64,000 nt of DNA from NCBI RefSeq assembly GCF_040581485.1, contig NC_090129.1, forward strand, positions 11,109,501 to 11,173,500. The letters are read 5' to 3'. The DNA comes from Linepithema humile. Its lineage: Eukaryota > Arthropoda > Insecta > Hymenoptera > Formicidae. The notes below the pieces were generated by a model, which was given only the letters and a program-made list of their open reading frames with translations, did no database searches and was not told where the DNA came from. Made by a program: the position numbers and the translations under genes. Shown in pieces: positions 35,329 through 46,851 of the stretch; the first letter of the stretch is position 1; each line of letters opens with the position of its first letter.

Positions 35329-35816
35329 GCATGCTCGCGCTTTGTCATCCGCCATTTTCAATAAATTTATTTTGCAACATTGAAATAAATTGATTCTTAA
35401 AGTAGAGATTTTTAGCTTCATTTCCATATTTTATAGAACTTTCTATCTTTATTATTTACGAAGTTATCGTCAGTTGAAATTTGATGAATTTTTCCCACAT
35501 TTTCAGTGTACCGCTTTTTTTCGGGTGAGTGTATATATATACACACACATAATAATACATTCATATATATATGGAAGTATTATGTTATTAATTCCGTGAG
35601 AAAAAATACATCTTTTTCGCGCGTGGATAAAAAAAACGTTTTTTTGATCGTTTCTTAAACGTTTTTTGTCGGAAAAATAACGTTTTTCTTAACGTTTTTC
35701 GGGTTGACATTTTAACCAACGAAAAACGTTTTTAAGAACCGTTATAAAAGGAAACCGTTTTGAAGAAAACATTTGTGAAACGTTTCTAAAACGAACATCT
35801 GCTACCTAAGTATATT

Positions 35817-36007
35817 CACTCTCTTCGTCAGACACAATCTATGTGTGACGAAGAGAGCGAATATAAGTCCGTGCTTAAGACGATTTTGAATATAAGAACG
35901 GACTATGAATACCGCCCTATGAATACCGCCCTATAAATACCCTAGTGGTAAAACCGGTACTGATCGGAAGTATCTCAAAAATCGTGACGTCCGATTCGAG
36001 AAACATC
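35817..36007. repeat. Small hairpin and repeat debris between R copies
   Basis: CACTCTCTTCGTCAGACAC pairs with GTGTGACGAAGAGAG (35818-35870). GTCCGTGCTTAAGACG and GACTATGAATACCGCCC resemble the MITE at 46987-47142. TATCTCAAAAATCGTG near 35970 is inverted relative to 32200-32220. Confidence 0.5.
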
Positions 36008-36186
36008 CTGTATACACAATAATACATTCATATATATATGAATGTATTATTTTATTAATTCCGTGAGAAAAAATACATTTTGTTGCGCGTGGATAAAAGA
36101 AAAAAAAAAACGTTTTTAAGAATTGTTATGAAACGTTTCGAAGAAACATTCATGAAACGTTTCTGAAATAAACATGTGCTACATGG
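36008..36186. repeat. Right-end fragment of an R element
   Basis: It aligns with the last 180 bp of the other R copies, from ACACAATAATACATTC to CATGTGCTACATGGG. Confidence 0.7.
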
Positions 36187-36225
36187 GTAGATTATTTAAA
36201 TATTTTATATAATACATTATAAATT

Positions 36226-36450
36226 TTATAGAAATAATCTTTTACCTTTTATTTTATTTGTCAGATACACTGGATACACAAACAATGTCCAATAGATATT
36301 AAAATGAAGTTGACTGCATTCGTCTTGTCTGCTTTCGTGCTGAAAACGTACACAAGTATCGCCTTTGCCGTTCATCTTAGCACAGGTTAGGCATGTGACG
36401 ATAATGCCCTCTGAACCATTTGAAAAGGCTGTTGTAAATCCAGGTAGCAC
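36226..36450 (-). other. Unassigned exon-like open frame
   Basis: The minus strand has an acceptor-like TTACAACAG near 36430, an open segment with CLTCAKMNGKGDTC and several further Cys and His residues, and a possible donor at AAG/GTAAAAG near 36245. It may be a stray exon of an old transposon or host gene. No family was recognised. Confidence 0.25.
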
Positions 36451-37130
36451 ATGCTCGTTTTATATACGTTTCCTATATGTATCTAATGTTTTTTAACCGT
36501 CAAACATCAATAAGAAACGTTTTTGAAACCATAATTTAAGAAACGTTTTTTTCTACGTTTTTAAAAAATTTTTAATTTTCCCAAAAATAATAACAGAAAA
36601 ATTTCAAAAAATTTTATTTGTTATTAAAAAAACACATAGTTGTCTTGAAGAAAAAATATGTAGCTGAAATAAAATTATATCATATTTTTTCTTAAAGATA
36701 ACCATGCTTTTTTTTTACACCAATTGATTTCTCTCATTATTTTGTGCATAAAAGTGTTGAGGTAAGATAATTGAAAAATAAATATTTAACGAGATATTTC
36801 ATAGTTTATGTAAAATTATGTCAAACTAAAGTATAAAATATCTCGTAAACTATTTAATTTTTATTATTCTACCCTTATAACTTTTTACGATAAATATTGC
36901 AAGGAATCGATTTATATAAAAAAATTACGGTAGTTCTATGTAAAAAAATGAAAATAACCTTTAAATCTTTAAAGTGCTTCCACTCGTGGTCAAACTAATA
37001 TCCTTATCTTTTTTCTTCCTTCAAACTCCCTTCGAAACAACTTTTGTCTGACAAATTTTTCAATACGACTTCAAAGGTTGCAGATAATCGCGTCAGTCAC
37101 CTTATAAGAATTATCCTGTATATATATATA

Positions 37131-37604
37131 CAAAGTGTCCCGCGAAACTTGTCCCACCGGGAACAGGGAGGTAGATCGAAATAAATATAAAAGTCCTTTA
37201 CCGTTTTACGATATTCGCAATAATAAACGAGATATTAATTTTTACATTTGGACTAACGAGAGCGCGTCGAGAGAAGCGCGTCAAGAGAAGCGCTCCAGCC
37301 GCTCAAGGTCTAGCCCGGCTCGGCGCGGTGCAGCGAGACGTGAGCCGGGCACCGAGCCACGGCGCGTTTCCCCTCTTACCTCTCCAACGCACCGCCCGCA
37401 GCCAATTTATGTATGATAGATTAGGCCGGGCTAGATCTCGAGCGGCTAGAGCGCTTCTCTCGACGCGCTCACATTAGTCCAAATGTAAAAATTAATATTT
37501 CGTTTATTATTGCGAATATCGTAAAACGGTAAAGGACTTTTATATTTATTTTGATCCCATCTACCTCCCTGTTCCCGGTGGGACAAGTCACGCGGGACAC
37601 CCTG
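37131..37604. mobile_element. Palindromic mariner-type MITE (GTGTCCCGCG family)
   Basis: The ends CAAAGTGTCCCGCG and CGCGGGACACCCTG are flanked by TATATA. The arms share GGGAGGTAGAT and TTACCGTTTTACGATATTCG. The centre is GC-rich (GCTCAAGGTCTAGCCC and its inverse). It is related to, but distinct from, the CAGGGTGTCCGAC family. Confidence 0.85.
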
Positions 37605-38420
37605 TATATATATCCAGTCAACAAAATGTTAGCAGCCTGCTGGCAGTTTGCGAGCAGATTCGCTCAGAACTTTGCAGCAAATACGGTGTCATCTGTGTCC
37701 GCATTAAGCTCGTGTTCTGTCGGCAGAATCTGTCGACATAGGTTGACAGCAGATTGGCGGCAGAAAATGAGCAGGATCCGCGCAGTGTAATTTGGTGTCA
37801 GATTGTCGGCAGAAATCGAGTAGAACCTGCCGTCACAATTTAAATGGAATAGCGGCATTTAAATACTTCATTACAATTTTACATTTCTCGTTTCGCTTAT
37901 TAAAAGAAGTAAATGAGGCATGCAAAGTATATAATATATATTTGCTTTATGGAGACAAAAAAAAAACTTAATTTTATTAAATTTATTAGGCGAAATCCCG
38001 AAATCACTGCAATATCGGGTCAACTCGCAGCGCATTTTCAATTTCAAAAATCAGTTTAATATTCTGAATCTCTTATGGAAATTGTATCAGATTATTGTAT
38101 TAAACTGATAAGTTTCATTAAGCCACTGGCCACACTTTATATGCTCTGTAGACAGTAGCGCGTTTACCTATAGGCTTTTGGGGCTTGAGCCCCTGGGCGC
38201 CGAAGCGTCAGGGGCGCCGCAGCTTCTTGAATCATACAACGATTCAAGAAGCTGCGATTTCATTGCATTTGTAAATTTTTTATGTCCAAATATAATTTAA
38301 TGAATCTTGATTTCGGCTGCCTTTGGCTTTGGCCGTCTACGTGCTATGCACGTGTTGTACGCTCGCTAGGCACGTCAGGGGCGTACTATATTATATAGTT
38401 GACTCGCGGTTTTTGTTTAA

Positions 38421-39316
38421 GGGGGAACACCAGGGTGACGGCCGAAAAAAAAGGCTATTTTCGTGAATTTTTTTTTCATTATCTAATAGTTTGTTTAATT
38501 TATAAACTATATATGTTAAAAGTACATACTTATATTATGTTACAAAAAAATTTCATAAAATAATATTCATATTTATAATAACTATGGTGATTGATGTGCA
38601 CCTCGTCTGAAAAAACATGGGTGCACGGGCGCTCGTGCTGCATCTGAACGGGAGCTCTGAAATAAATTTTTTAAATTGTGATTTAAAGTATATGAATGTA
38701 GTTTTAGTTGCACGTACGGATTTTTTGATAAAATAATTTTTGACAAAATGGCACTGTTTAAAAAAAAAGTTTTCGATTTTTTAACAAAAATTCGTTACTT
38801 CTTTAATTGTTTTTCAAAAACTAATAATCCGATTGAAAAATCCGTACGTGCAACTGAAGACAATTTTGTTGTAAACATTCTGTCCAAATTTCAAGTTATT
38901 CGGATAAAAATTGGCCGAGATATGAGAGCGCCCAGTTACGAAAACGTGGTTTCGAGAAAAACGCGTTTAAAGTTTTACAACTAATTGGTTCATATAAAAC
39001 GATAAAATTTTGTAACGAACCAAAGTGCGTCCAATCCGGGTGCATATGAAGTGCCTTCTGAAGCAATAGCTAGTTCTTCGGCTTCGTTTCTGCTTTGCTT
39101 TCTTCACAATCAAGGGGACTGCCGAATCTTTTCAGGTAGCGCGCGACCGGTTCTACTAGCGGCATCTGACCAAGTTCTACTCTATGACATATTTACTATA
39201 GTTCCGTTACGAATTTCACCATAATATTATAGGGACATATTTTTAAGACTCCAAACATCACAAAAATGCAAAAAAAAAAAATCGATTTTTTGAAACCGTC
39301 ACCGTGGTGTTCCCCC
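38421..39316. mobile_element. 896-bp element with TTAA duplication nested in the hAT
   Basis: The ends GGGGGAACACCAGGGTGACGG and CCGTCACCGTGGTGTTCCCCC (given in outer 13 bases: GGGGGAACACC and GGTGTTCCCCC) are flanked by TTAA at 38417-38420 and 39317-39320. TTAA targets are used by piggyBac and Kolobok elements; the GGGGG start does not settle which. No supported gene; the frame at 38748-38984 is Lys/Phe-rich and unrecognised. Confidence 0.85.
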
Positions 39317-39531
39317 TTAAGCAACAGAATAGAATCGGGCAAGAAAACGATAGACGGGAAAAACTGTCAGTTGTTTATTGCAGACTGCCACCGCAGTTTT
39401 AATAATAGGCAAACGTGTTGTGCCTCGATCATTTTAGATATTTTACATTTTTTTTTGTATTGCGCGTTTAATTAACATTTTATATACTCCAAAGTAATTT
39501 AAAAATAATTAATAACTAAAACTAATACGAA

Positions 39532-42159
39532 ATGTTTAACAAAAAGTTGAGTGGCAGTGCAAGAAAAAAATTAAATGCTGAAAAGTCTAAGAAGCAACAA
39601 GAAGTGCTTGATAAAGTTTTAAAACTAGAGAATTTCTTTACGCAAACACAAGGACGTGTGTCTGTAAGTAATGTTGTCAAAAGGTAAGTTACTGTTTAGT
39701 TTTTATCGTTCATACTCGTACTCTTAGATTCTTGGGTAACTAGATTAAGGATTAAACAGTTAAAGAATTAAACTGATCTCACGATCTCATCGTTCATTTA
39801 TTGTAGGACAAATTTATTGTTTTCTTTTTTTTCTTAACAGCATGAATGTAGCGGAATTGGCAGAACGAAATGAGATCGAAAACGAATCGTTTTGACTATC
39901 GATATCGCGATATCTGATAAATTAAAGATATCCGAAGAAACTAAAATCAGTGATAACCATATTGACATTGAAGATCCGGAAACATGGAAAGAAGACCATG
40001 CATCCATTACTTATATATTAAGAAATCAGCCAAAACAAGACATAGATACATTAGATTTTTCGGCCTCGCTTATTGTTGGAACTCAAAAAAGATATGCAAG
40101 AAAAAGTATGTTTTTCCGAAAACTAAAAAACATGGAAGTTCGAAGACGAGATTGGATGATATATTCTCAAACAAGCGGGAAAATATTTTGTATATACTGT
40201 AAGCTTTTTGGCGATAAAGAAAATCGTTTCTATAAAGGTTTTAAAGATTGGAAACATGAAGAGAGAATTGCTCAACACGAAATATCTTCTTCTTATCAAA
40301 AATTGGTAGGATTGTTTTTAACAAGATCTAGAATTGAAGGGCGTGTAGATACAGCTCTCGAAATACAATTTGACAAAGAAAAAAATTATTGGTGTATGGT
40401 GTTAAAAAGAGTTTTGTCTGTGGTAAGATTATTGGCTTCATGTGGATTGGCTTTTCGTGGTAGTAATGAGCAATTTTTTAACTTTTACAATGGAAATTTT
40501 CTTGGAACTTTGGAGCTATTGGCGGAATACGACGATTTTTTAAAAGTCCATATTGCACAACATGGAAACAAAAACAGAGGGCACGTTTCATATTTATCGA
40601 ATACGATCTGCGATGAATTTATTGAAATCTTAGGCGAACACGTTAGAAAATCTATTGTTCAAGAAATAAAAAATGCGAAATATTTTTCTATAATTGTCGA
40701 CTCAACGCCAGATATCGAAAATATAGACCAATTAACTCTTATTACTCGATATGTTTCTGTCAATAGTTGTTCTGTAGAACGTTTTCTCTTTTTTTTACCA
40801 AATATTGGGCACAAAGGAGAACAAATGGGTATCGCAGTTTTGAAAACTTTAGAAGACTTAAATATCGATTTTCAAAACTGCAGAGGTCAATCTTACGACA
40901 ACGCCGTAAATATGTCTGGATGTTATAGTGGATTGCAGGCATGGGCTCACAGAGAAAAACAAATTGGCTTTCTATTTTCCTTGTGTGGCGCATTCCTTAA
41001 ATCTAGTTGGAAATTGCGGAGCTGATTATTGCACAGAAGCTACTAGATTTTTTTTGTTTATGCAAAATATATATGTATTTTTTTCTGGATTATCAGCTAA
41101 ATGGGAGATTATAAAAAAACACTTATCGACATCGGATTCTAATTTAGTTCCAAAAAGATTAAGTGATACTCGTTGGTCAGCTAGAGCGGATGCTACAAAA
41201 GCTTTGTCTCTAGGATATAGTTGTTTTCGAAATGCTTTAGAAGAGCTTATAATTGATAATAGTCAGAAGCAAACGAATAGAATGGAAGCACAATCTTTGC
41301 TTAACTCATTGAACAAGCTGGAAATTGCAATTATTTATGAAATTTGGAATAACATTTTACAAAAATTCAATGCTACAAATAAAAGCTTGCAAAATGTTAA
41401 TATTTAGAAACTGTGGTAAAATTATATAACTCTTTAAAGAATTATTTCTTGAATCTTAGAACAACGGAATACTTTCTGGATTTCGAAAAAAGAAGCAGAG
41501 AAAAATCTGGTTGTGAGGAGTACGATTCAAAAAGCAATCGGAAAAGGAAGCGCCACTTTGACGAAGGTGTAGAAGCTCAGACTGTTTTCGATATCAGAAA
41601 TTTAATGAAAATCAAAGTTTATTTTCCAATTTTAGACAATCTTATTAATGCCCTCGAAAAAAGAGCGGCAAGCTATAAACATCATTCGGAAACATTTGGA
41701 TTTCTAAATAAACTACAACTTCATTCTGAATTTGGAAATGACCAACTGAGAGTTTGCGCACAAAATCTAGTGAAAATATATAATTGCGATTTGAAGGACA
41801 AGTTCATTGAAGAAATCATTCAATTTAGATACTTTATTCAAAGTGAAGAATTTCCTTCCAATATTCCACTTCCAATATCATATTTGAAGTTAATACGTGA
41901 AAATAAAATTCAAGCTACTTTCCCGAACGTCGAAGTGGCAATTAGGATATATCTTTGTCTAGCTTTAACGAACAGTAGCGGCGAACGATCATTTTCAGCA
42001 CTGAAGAGAGTAAAAAATGCTTTTAGGTCAACATTAGGCCAAGAAAAACTAAACAATCTTTCTATTTTAAACATTGAATCGGAGTTTTCAGCCAAACTCA
42101 ATTTCGATGATGTGATAAAAATATTTTCAGAGAAAAAAAGCCGTAAAGTAATGTTATAA
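39532..42159 (+). pseudogene. hAT transposase of the ZMYM/DUF4371 type, frameshifted
   Basis: A first exon (39532-39683, MFNKKLSGSARKK) ends in GTAAGT, and the next begins after CTTAACAG at 39840. A frameshift near 39890 leads into the long frame to 41025. This holds the TTF-type zinc finger (SQTSGKIFCIYCKLF) and a DUF4371-like RNase H core with IIVDSTPDIENIDQL. Frames change again near 40925-40975 (before FYFPCVAHSLNLVG) and near 41400. The last part (to 42159) ends with the hAT dimerisation region, NSSGERSFSALKRVKN. All blocks are in the family's usual order. At least three frameshifts make it inactive. Confidence 0.85.
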
Positions 42160-43052
42160 AAAAATGTTTCATTTTTAATTATCTTCTTGTTCTTAAATGT
42201 GTTGCAATAGAATTTAATAAATATACAAAATGTTAATTATTTACTGTTTACTTATTAAAGGAGAAAGGCTAGATTGAAACGCTCAAAGATCACAAGCCCC
42301 TAGGCGCAAATTTTACAAATGCGGCCCTGACTGTAGATGAATTTTGAGTACGAATTTACATATGAAAAAACACGCCGCATAGCGGCAAACAACATCAAAT
42401 TGCACTGCGCAGATTTTGCTCGATTTCTGCCACCAATCTGCTGTAATAATTCCGAGCAAATCCTACTTGGTTTCTGTTACTGATCTGTTGTCAAATTATG
42501 TCAGCAGGTTTTGTAACATTTCTGCTGACATTCTACTATCATCATCTGATGTAACAGGTTGTGTATATAATCTGCAGTCTTTCTGCTACAAAAATTTGTA
42601 GCAGACGTTTGGCAATATCTGTTCGAACAGATTTTGCTGACTGGGTATATATACATATATACATATATACAATAGTACATTCATATATATATAAATGCAT
42701 TATTTTATTAATTCCGTGAGAAAAAATACATTTTTCTTGCGCGTAATTAAAAAAAAACGTTTTTTTGATCGTCGTTTTTTAAACATCTTTTGTCGAAAAA
42801 ATAACATTTCTCTTAACGTTTTTCGCATTAACATTTTAATCAACAAGAAACGTTTTTAAAAACTGTTATGAAACGTTTGTGAAACGAACATGTGCTACCT
42901 GGGATAGGTTTTTAAGTAAAATATAATTAATGTGCTTTCATAATATCTGTAAAAGTCTACGGAGTGATTTGTGTGATATATTTTTATCAATAGCCTATGT
43001 ACTTATGTCGTGCATAAAAGCTTTCCCTTTATCATTTAAACATGATAGATTT

Positions 43053-43388
43053 TCATAATTCAATGCAATCGACAATTGTTTGATTACTGCTTACATTTCC
43101 ATAATTTTGTATCACACATATGTTATCTTTGTTTGAAAAGTGAACATTATTATTTTCATCACTGTTTGCTTGACTTAGATTCCTTCCTAATTTAACAACT
43201 TGTAGATCACAAATTAACAAAGAAGTATTATCATGTTCATCAATATCTAGTTGGTTATTATTACTGATTATTGCAGAATGATCAGATTTTATCATTTCAA
43301 TGTCTGTTAATGTATTTTCTGAAACTAATCTTCGTGCTTTGCACTGTAAAATATCGACAGTTTTCGTTTGCGGTCCATATCTTTCCAT
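43053..43388 (-). other. Hypothetical 111-residue open frame
   Basis: MERYGPQTKTVDILQ opens a polar, Asn/Asp-rich frame without transmembrane or known motifs. The start has a good upstream context but no promoter is visible. It could be the last exon of a decayed transposon accessory gene. Not recognised. Confidence 0.25.
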
Positions 43389-43667
43389 AAATGCCTAGTA
43401 TTTCGTTACACGTTGAGAGAAAAAAAATATATGTTGTTACGGTAAAATAATTGAAAGATTTTAGGAAATAGAATTACAGCAGACATAAGTATTAACCACT
43501 TAATGCAATAGAAATTGTGTAACATTGTATAAACTTTTATGCAATTATTATGTAACATAGGAAAAGGTTTATCCGCGTCACATACATTTTCTATATTTTA
43601 TGTACTTCAAACAAAACAGCTGAAGAATGCAGCTTAGGCAAGAGGAAACAAAAATAACAGAAACATT

Positions 43668-43783
43668 CCAGACAACACAGCATATCCAAAAGACGTCCAG
43701 AGGATATTCCCAAGAAGTTTTTGGGACGACAGGACATCCTCTGGGTATCCTTTGGATGTATTTTGGACGTGTGTACTGTCTGG
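43668..43783. mobile_element. Hairpin MITE, CCCAGACAGCACA family, copy 2
   Basis: CCAGACAACACAGCATATCC and GTGTGTACTGTCTGG bracket the same inner arms (GACGTCCAGAGGATATTCC) as copy 1. Confidence 0.8.
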
Positions 43784-44096
43784 AATAGGAAAATGTTAAA
43801 AGTATAATACGACATGTATAGACCTGTTATGTGCAAAAAAATATCACTAACCTTAATTTTTAGTATGTTTACTAATATAGAGTACTATATTTGTTAACTT
43901 GAATACTGTTTGTTTCCACTTCACATGAACTGTTACGCAAATTATGCTTTTGCACGTATACAGTCATATCAAGTCTACTTCGTGTTTAGTAATGATAGAA
44001 ATAAGACGCAGCTACACACACATAATCGAGAACGGTGTACATGTTCTGCTGCGCACAATGTATAATACAGTACTTCCTATAATTTCATTAACGATG

Positions 44097-44340
44097 TCTA
44101 AATCTTAAGCGTCGATCTCAATGCAAATTCTGTTGTGCTTGTTAATAATGTCATCTTGGTAAAATAATCGTTAATGTATGTCATCCTGTTGTTTTCAAAT
44201 ACAGTTTTATATCGGAAACAACAATTTTATCATAATGATTAACATATTCAAAACGACAGGATGACATACACTATTTTACCAAGATAACATTATTACAAGT
44301 ATCACTGAATTTGCATTGAGGTCGATGCTTAAGACTTAGA
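44097..44340. repeat. 244-bp hairpin MITE
   Basis: TCTAAATCTTAAGCGTCGAT and ATCGATGCTTAAGACTTAGA-like arms (GTCGATGCTTAAGACTTAGA) start and end a near-perfect inverted repeat that includes TGCAAATTC against GAATTTGCA and TGTATGTCATCCTG against CAGGATGACATACA. Confidence 0.8.
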
Positions 44341-44891
44341 CAGAATATTATATATTAATCAACTAAATTGATGGAATGAATGGAGAGATATTTTTAAATA
44401 ATTGGACAAAGAATATTATAACGGAAGGGAATGGCATAGATCCTCACACCAAAAGAAGTGTACGTAACCGATTTCAGTAAAAACCGGTTACAAACAGCGG
44501 AATTGCGGCAAATACAGATGCGTTGATAATTTGGCATATTTGAATAAATTGTACATACGGTCACAGGAATGCCTTAACACATAAACTTGCACGAGTGGAA
44601 ATTTTACAAGCCAATTGTGCCTTGACACTCGTTGACAAAAATTCATGTGTCATTCATGTATCATTCATTCCTGTGACTGAAGATAACCACAACCGGAAAT
44701 GGCCGAAACGTTTGTGAAATTGTAAACAACACGTTTATAAAATAAAAATTCAGTAAGGTTAACTGGCTCTGGCTCTTGTAGCTTTAGTTATTCTTTTAAA
44801 TTATTAAATATTTATAATTTTAAATAATTTTTCAAAAAAGTAATTTTACATGTATTAATTCATATAATTCATATAATTTATAATACTGTAT
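44341..44891. other. Repeat-derived DNA without a gene
   Basis: GTCACAGGAATG (44568) is inverted at CATTCCTGTGACTGAAG (44673). GGAAATGGCCGAAACGTTTG is a common insect repeat motif and has a relative near 57200-57230. Confidence 0.35.
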
Positions 44892-45863
44892 CCCGACAAT
44901 AACAGTTACGTCACAGCCATGTCGAATCCACGTAACTTACGTGGACTACGTGAATGTAGATTTATCCACGAATTATTTATATGGATGCAACGTTTTTTTT
45001 TTCATCATTATATCGAAACACTTTAATCTCGAAATGTCAATATAGATTTTATGTGGAAATTTCTACTAAAGATAATGATTGATCAATCGAGGTATATCGT
45101 TGTGTTGATCGCAATGTGATTTTTAATGGATAATCAATTTATGAATATTTTGATTTCTGTATATACTGCAGATAAGATAAACTTGTATTCAGGGCTGGGC
45201 AAAATACATCATAAAGTATTTGAAATACAAAATACTGTCAATCTTAGTCAGGGCTGGGCCAAATACATCATTAAGTATTATATTTGAAATACAAAATATA
45301 AAATACTATCAATTTTCTATCAAATACAAAATATAAAATACTATCAATCTTCTATCAAATACAAAATATAAAATACTATCAATCTTTTATCAAATACAAA
45401 ATATAAAATACTATTAATCTTCTATCAAAATACTAAGATTGACAGTATTTTGTATTTTGTATTTCAAATACTTTTTGCCCAGCCCTGCTTGTATTGAACA
45501 AGACAATATTATTCTATACGTCATATGACATCTTATTATAAGATGTCTTATAATAAGATGTCTATTAGACATTTTTTCGACCTGTATTTTTCACTGGGTA
45601 TAGAATAATATCGTCTTGTTCAATATAAGTTTACCTCACCTGCAGTATATACAGAAATCAAAATATTCATAAATTGATTATCCATTAAAAATCACATTGC
45701 GATAAACACAACGATATACCTCGATTGATCAATCATTATCTTTAGTAGAAATTTCCACATGAAATCTACATTGACATTTATTATTTACTCGAATATTCAT
45801 GTGGATTTCACGATGCTGATCCACATGGCAATAACGTGGATTTCACATCCTATTTTTGTCGGG
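44892..45863. mobile_element. Large palindromic element with CCCGACAA ends
   Basis: CCCGACAATAACAG and TTTTTGTCGGG are the ends. The arms 45050-45189 and 45600-45770 are near-perfect inverted repeats (for example TGATTGATCAATCGAGG against CCTCGATTGATCAATCA). The left arm is interrupted by a hAT MITE. Non-coding. Confidence 0.75.
45190..45487. mobile_element. hAT MITE with 8-bp target duplication
   Basis: The ends CAGGGCTGGGCAAAATAC and GCCCAGCCCTG are flanked by CTTGTATT on both sides (45182-45189, 45488-45495). The interior consists of AAATACAAAATATAAAATAC tandem units. This is a standard hAT signature. Confidence 0.95.
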
Positions 45864-45989
45864 TCAAACATTGAAAGTCAAGGAAGTGAAAGAGAAATAT
45901 GTAGTACTTCTAGTACATGAATGAACATCGATGATGATGATTCATATACTACAATACTTAAACAGGTATTTTTGATAAAATTATTTAGA

Positions 45990-46260
45990 AAACTAGTGAA
46001 ATAATAATTACAGAATAAAATTGATATGATAATTTTAGATTCTGCTGGAAGAAAAAGAAAACAGAATGACGATGATGTGACAAATGTTATAAATAGAATT
46101 GTTTGTCGGCCGACAAACTGCTTCACAACCGGATGACGTGGATTTATTCTTAATATTACTTGGACATATTTAAGAAAATTAACAATAATGAAGAGACTAG
46201 AACTAATGCAATTGTTACTAAAAGACATTTATACTGCGTTGTTAGGAAGTGAAGAGCAAT
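45990..46260 (+). pseudogene. Possible BESS-motif remnant of a MADF protein
   Basis: A plus-strand segment reads PDDVDLFLILLGHI, a stop, and, in another frame, MKRLELMQLLLKDIYTALLG. Together these resemble a BESS motif, which ends MADF proteins. It lies next to, and faces, the broken Harbinger transposase at 46335-47722, the usual arrangement of the two genes of such elements. Confidence 0.4.
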
Positions 46261-46662
46261 AAAAGTACTTACTTTCCAATTTATTTTATTATTTATTTAT
46301 CAATTAATAGTAATTACAATGAATAAATTGTCATGGTATGGCTCCTTCGTTATTAAAAAATTTACAAAATTCTTCGCGAATTTGTATAGCTTGTTGAAAA
46401 CTATTATTTGAATCATATTGGGTTACATTTTTTAATGTGCTATTATTTATTTATTATTATTTATTATTATTATTTATTATTATTTATTTCTGTCTCCAAA
46501 AACCAGAAAAAATCCATGTGGACCATCTTGATCTATCATTGTTTTAAAAAAATTAAAAAAAAAAAAAAACATTTTTTAAAAATAAAATTTCACATTTCTT
46601 CAAACTCATGAGCAATATTTAACTATTCGGTTTTATTTAAAGAGGAGGATAGTACATCTTTT

Positions 46663-46769
46663 CCCAGACAGCACACATGTCCAAAATACATCCAAAGGAT
46701 GTCCAGAGGATGTCCTGTCGTCCCAAAAACGTCTTCGGGATATCCTTTGGATATGTTGTGCTGTCTGGG
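46663..46769. mobile_element. Hairpin MITE, CCCAGACAGCACA family, copy 3
   Basis: CCCAGACAGCACACATGTCC and TTGTGCTGTCTGGG, flanked by TT. It is in the opposite orientation to copy 1 and about 10 bp shorter. Confidence 0.85.
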
Positions 46770-46851
46770 TTTGAAGACAAACCCAGATAGCATTGCATGT
46801 CTCTTCAATTACATTACTTATAGTCGTCAACCCAATAAGATACTCTTAAGA

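Larger units (their letters stand above)
32663..35531 (+). mobile_element. Tc1-family transposon with hairpin arms
   Basis: The ends CACTCACCCGAAAAAA and TTTTTTCGGGTGAGTG are flanked by TA inside a (TA)n tract. The outer arms (about 32663-33211 and 34950-35531) are inverted copies of each other, and each contains its own long hairpin. The transposase lies between them. TA duplication, DD34E chemistry and size agree with Tc1. Confidence 0.85.
27458..35808. mobile_element. R element, copy 2, split by several insertions
   Basis: The left end AGGTAGCACATGTTCG is at 27461; the right end GCTACCTAAG is near 35808. Its own sequence is 27458-27531, then 30251-30690, then about 35534-35808, each aligning in order with copy 1. 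The gaps hold the 27532-30250 element, the CCCAGTC element copy B, a hairpin, a mariner-type MITE and a Tc1 element. Several sit at the TA-rich centre. Confidence 0.7.
38153..42329 (+). mobile_element. hAT transposon (4.2 kb) inside the CCCAGTC element
   Basis: The ends are CAGTAGCGCG and CGCGGCCCTG-like GCGGCCCTG. The 8-bp flanks are TCTGTAGA (38145-38152) and ACTGTAGA (42330-42337), and the empty site GCACTGTAGATGAAT is seen at 15718-15732. Eight-base duplication and CAG ends are diagnostic of hAT. It encodes a frameshifted transposase and carries a TTAA-flanked insertion at 38421-39316. Confidence 0.85.
37614..42645. mobile_element. CCCAGTCAGCAAA element, copy C, split by a hAT transposon
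   Basis: It is in reverse orientation compared with copies A and B: CCAGTCAACAAAATG at 37614 and TTTTGCTGACTGGG ending at 42645, flanked by TA. Its halves 37614-38152 and 42330-42645 join to give a sequence that aligns with copy A across the junction. Confidence 0.85.
36440..42903. mobile_element. R element, copy 3 (R4 position), hosting nested insertions
   Basis: It starts CCAGGTAGCACATGCTCG at 36440 and ends CATGTGCTACCTGGG at 42903, flanked by AT on both sides. Its own sequence is 36440-37130 and 42646-42903, plus the short TA tract at 37605-37613. The insertions at its TA-rich centre are a mariner-type MITE (37131-37604) and CCCAGTC element copy C (37614-42645). Confidence 0.75.
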
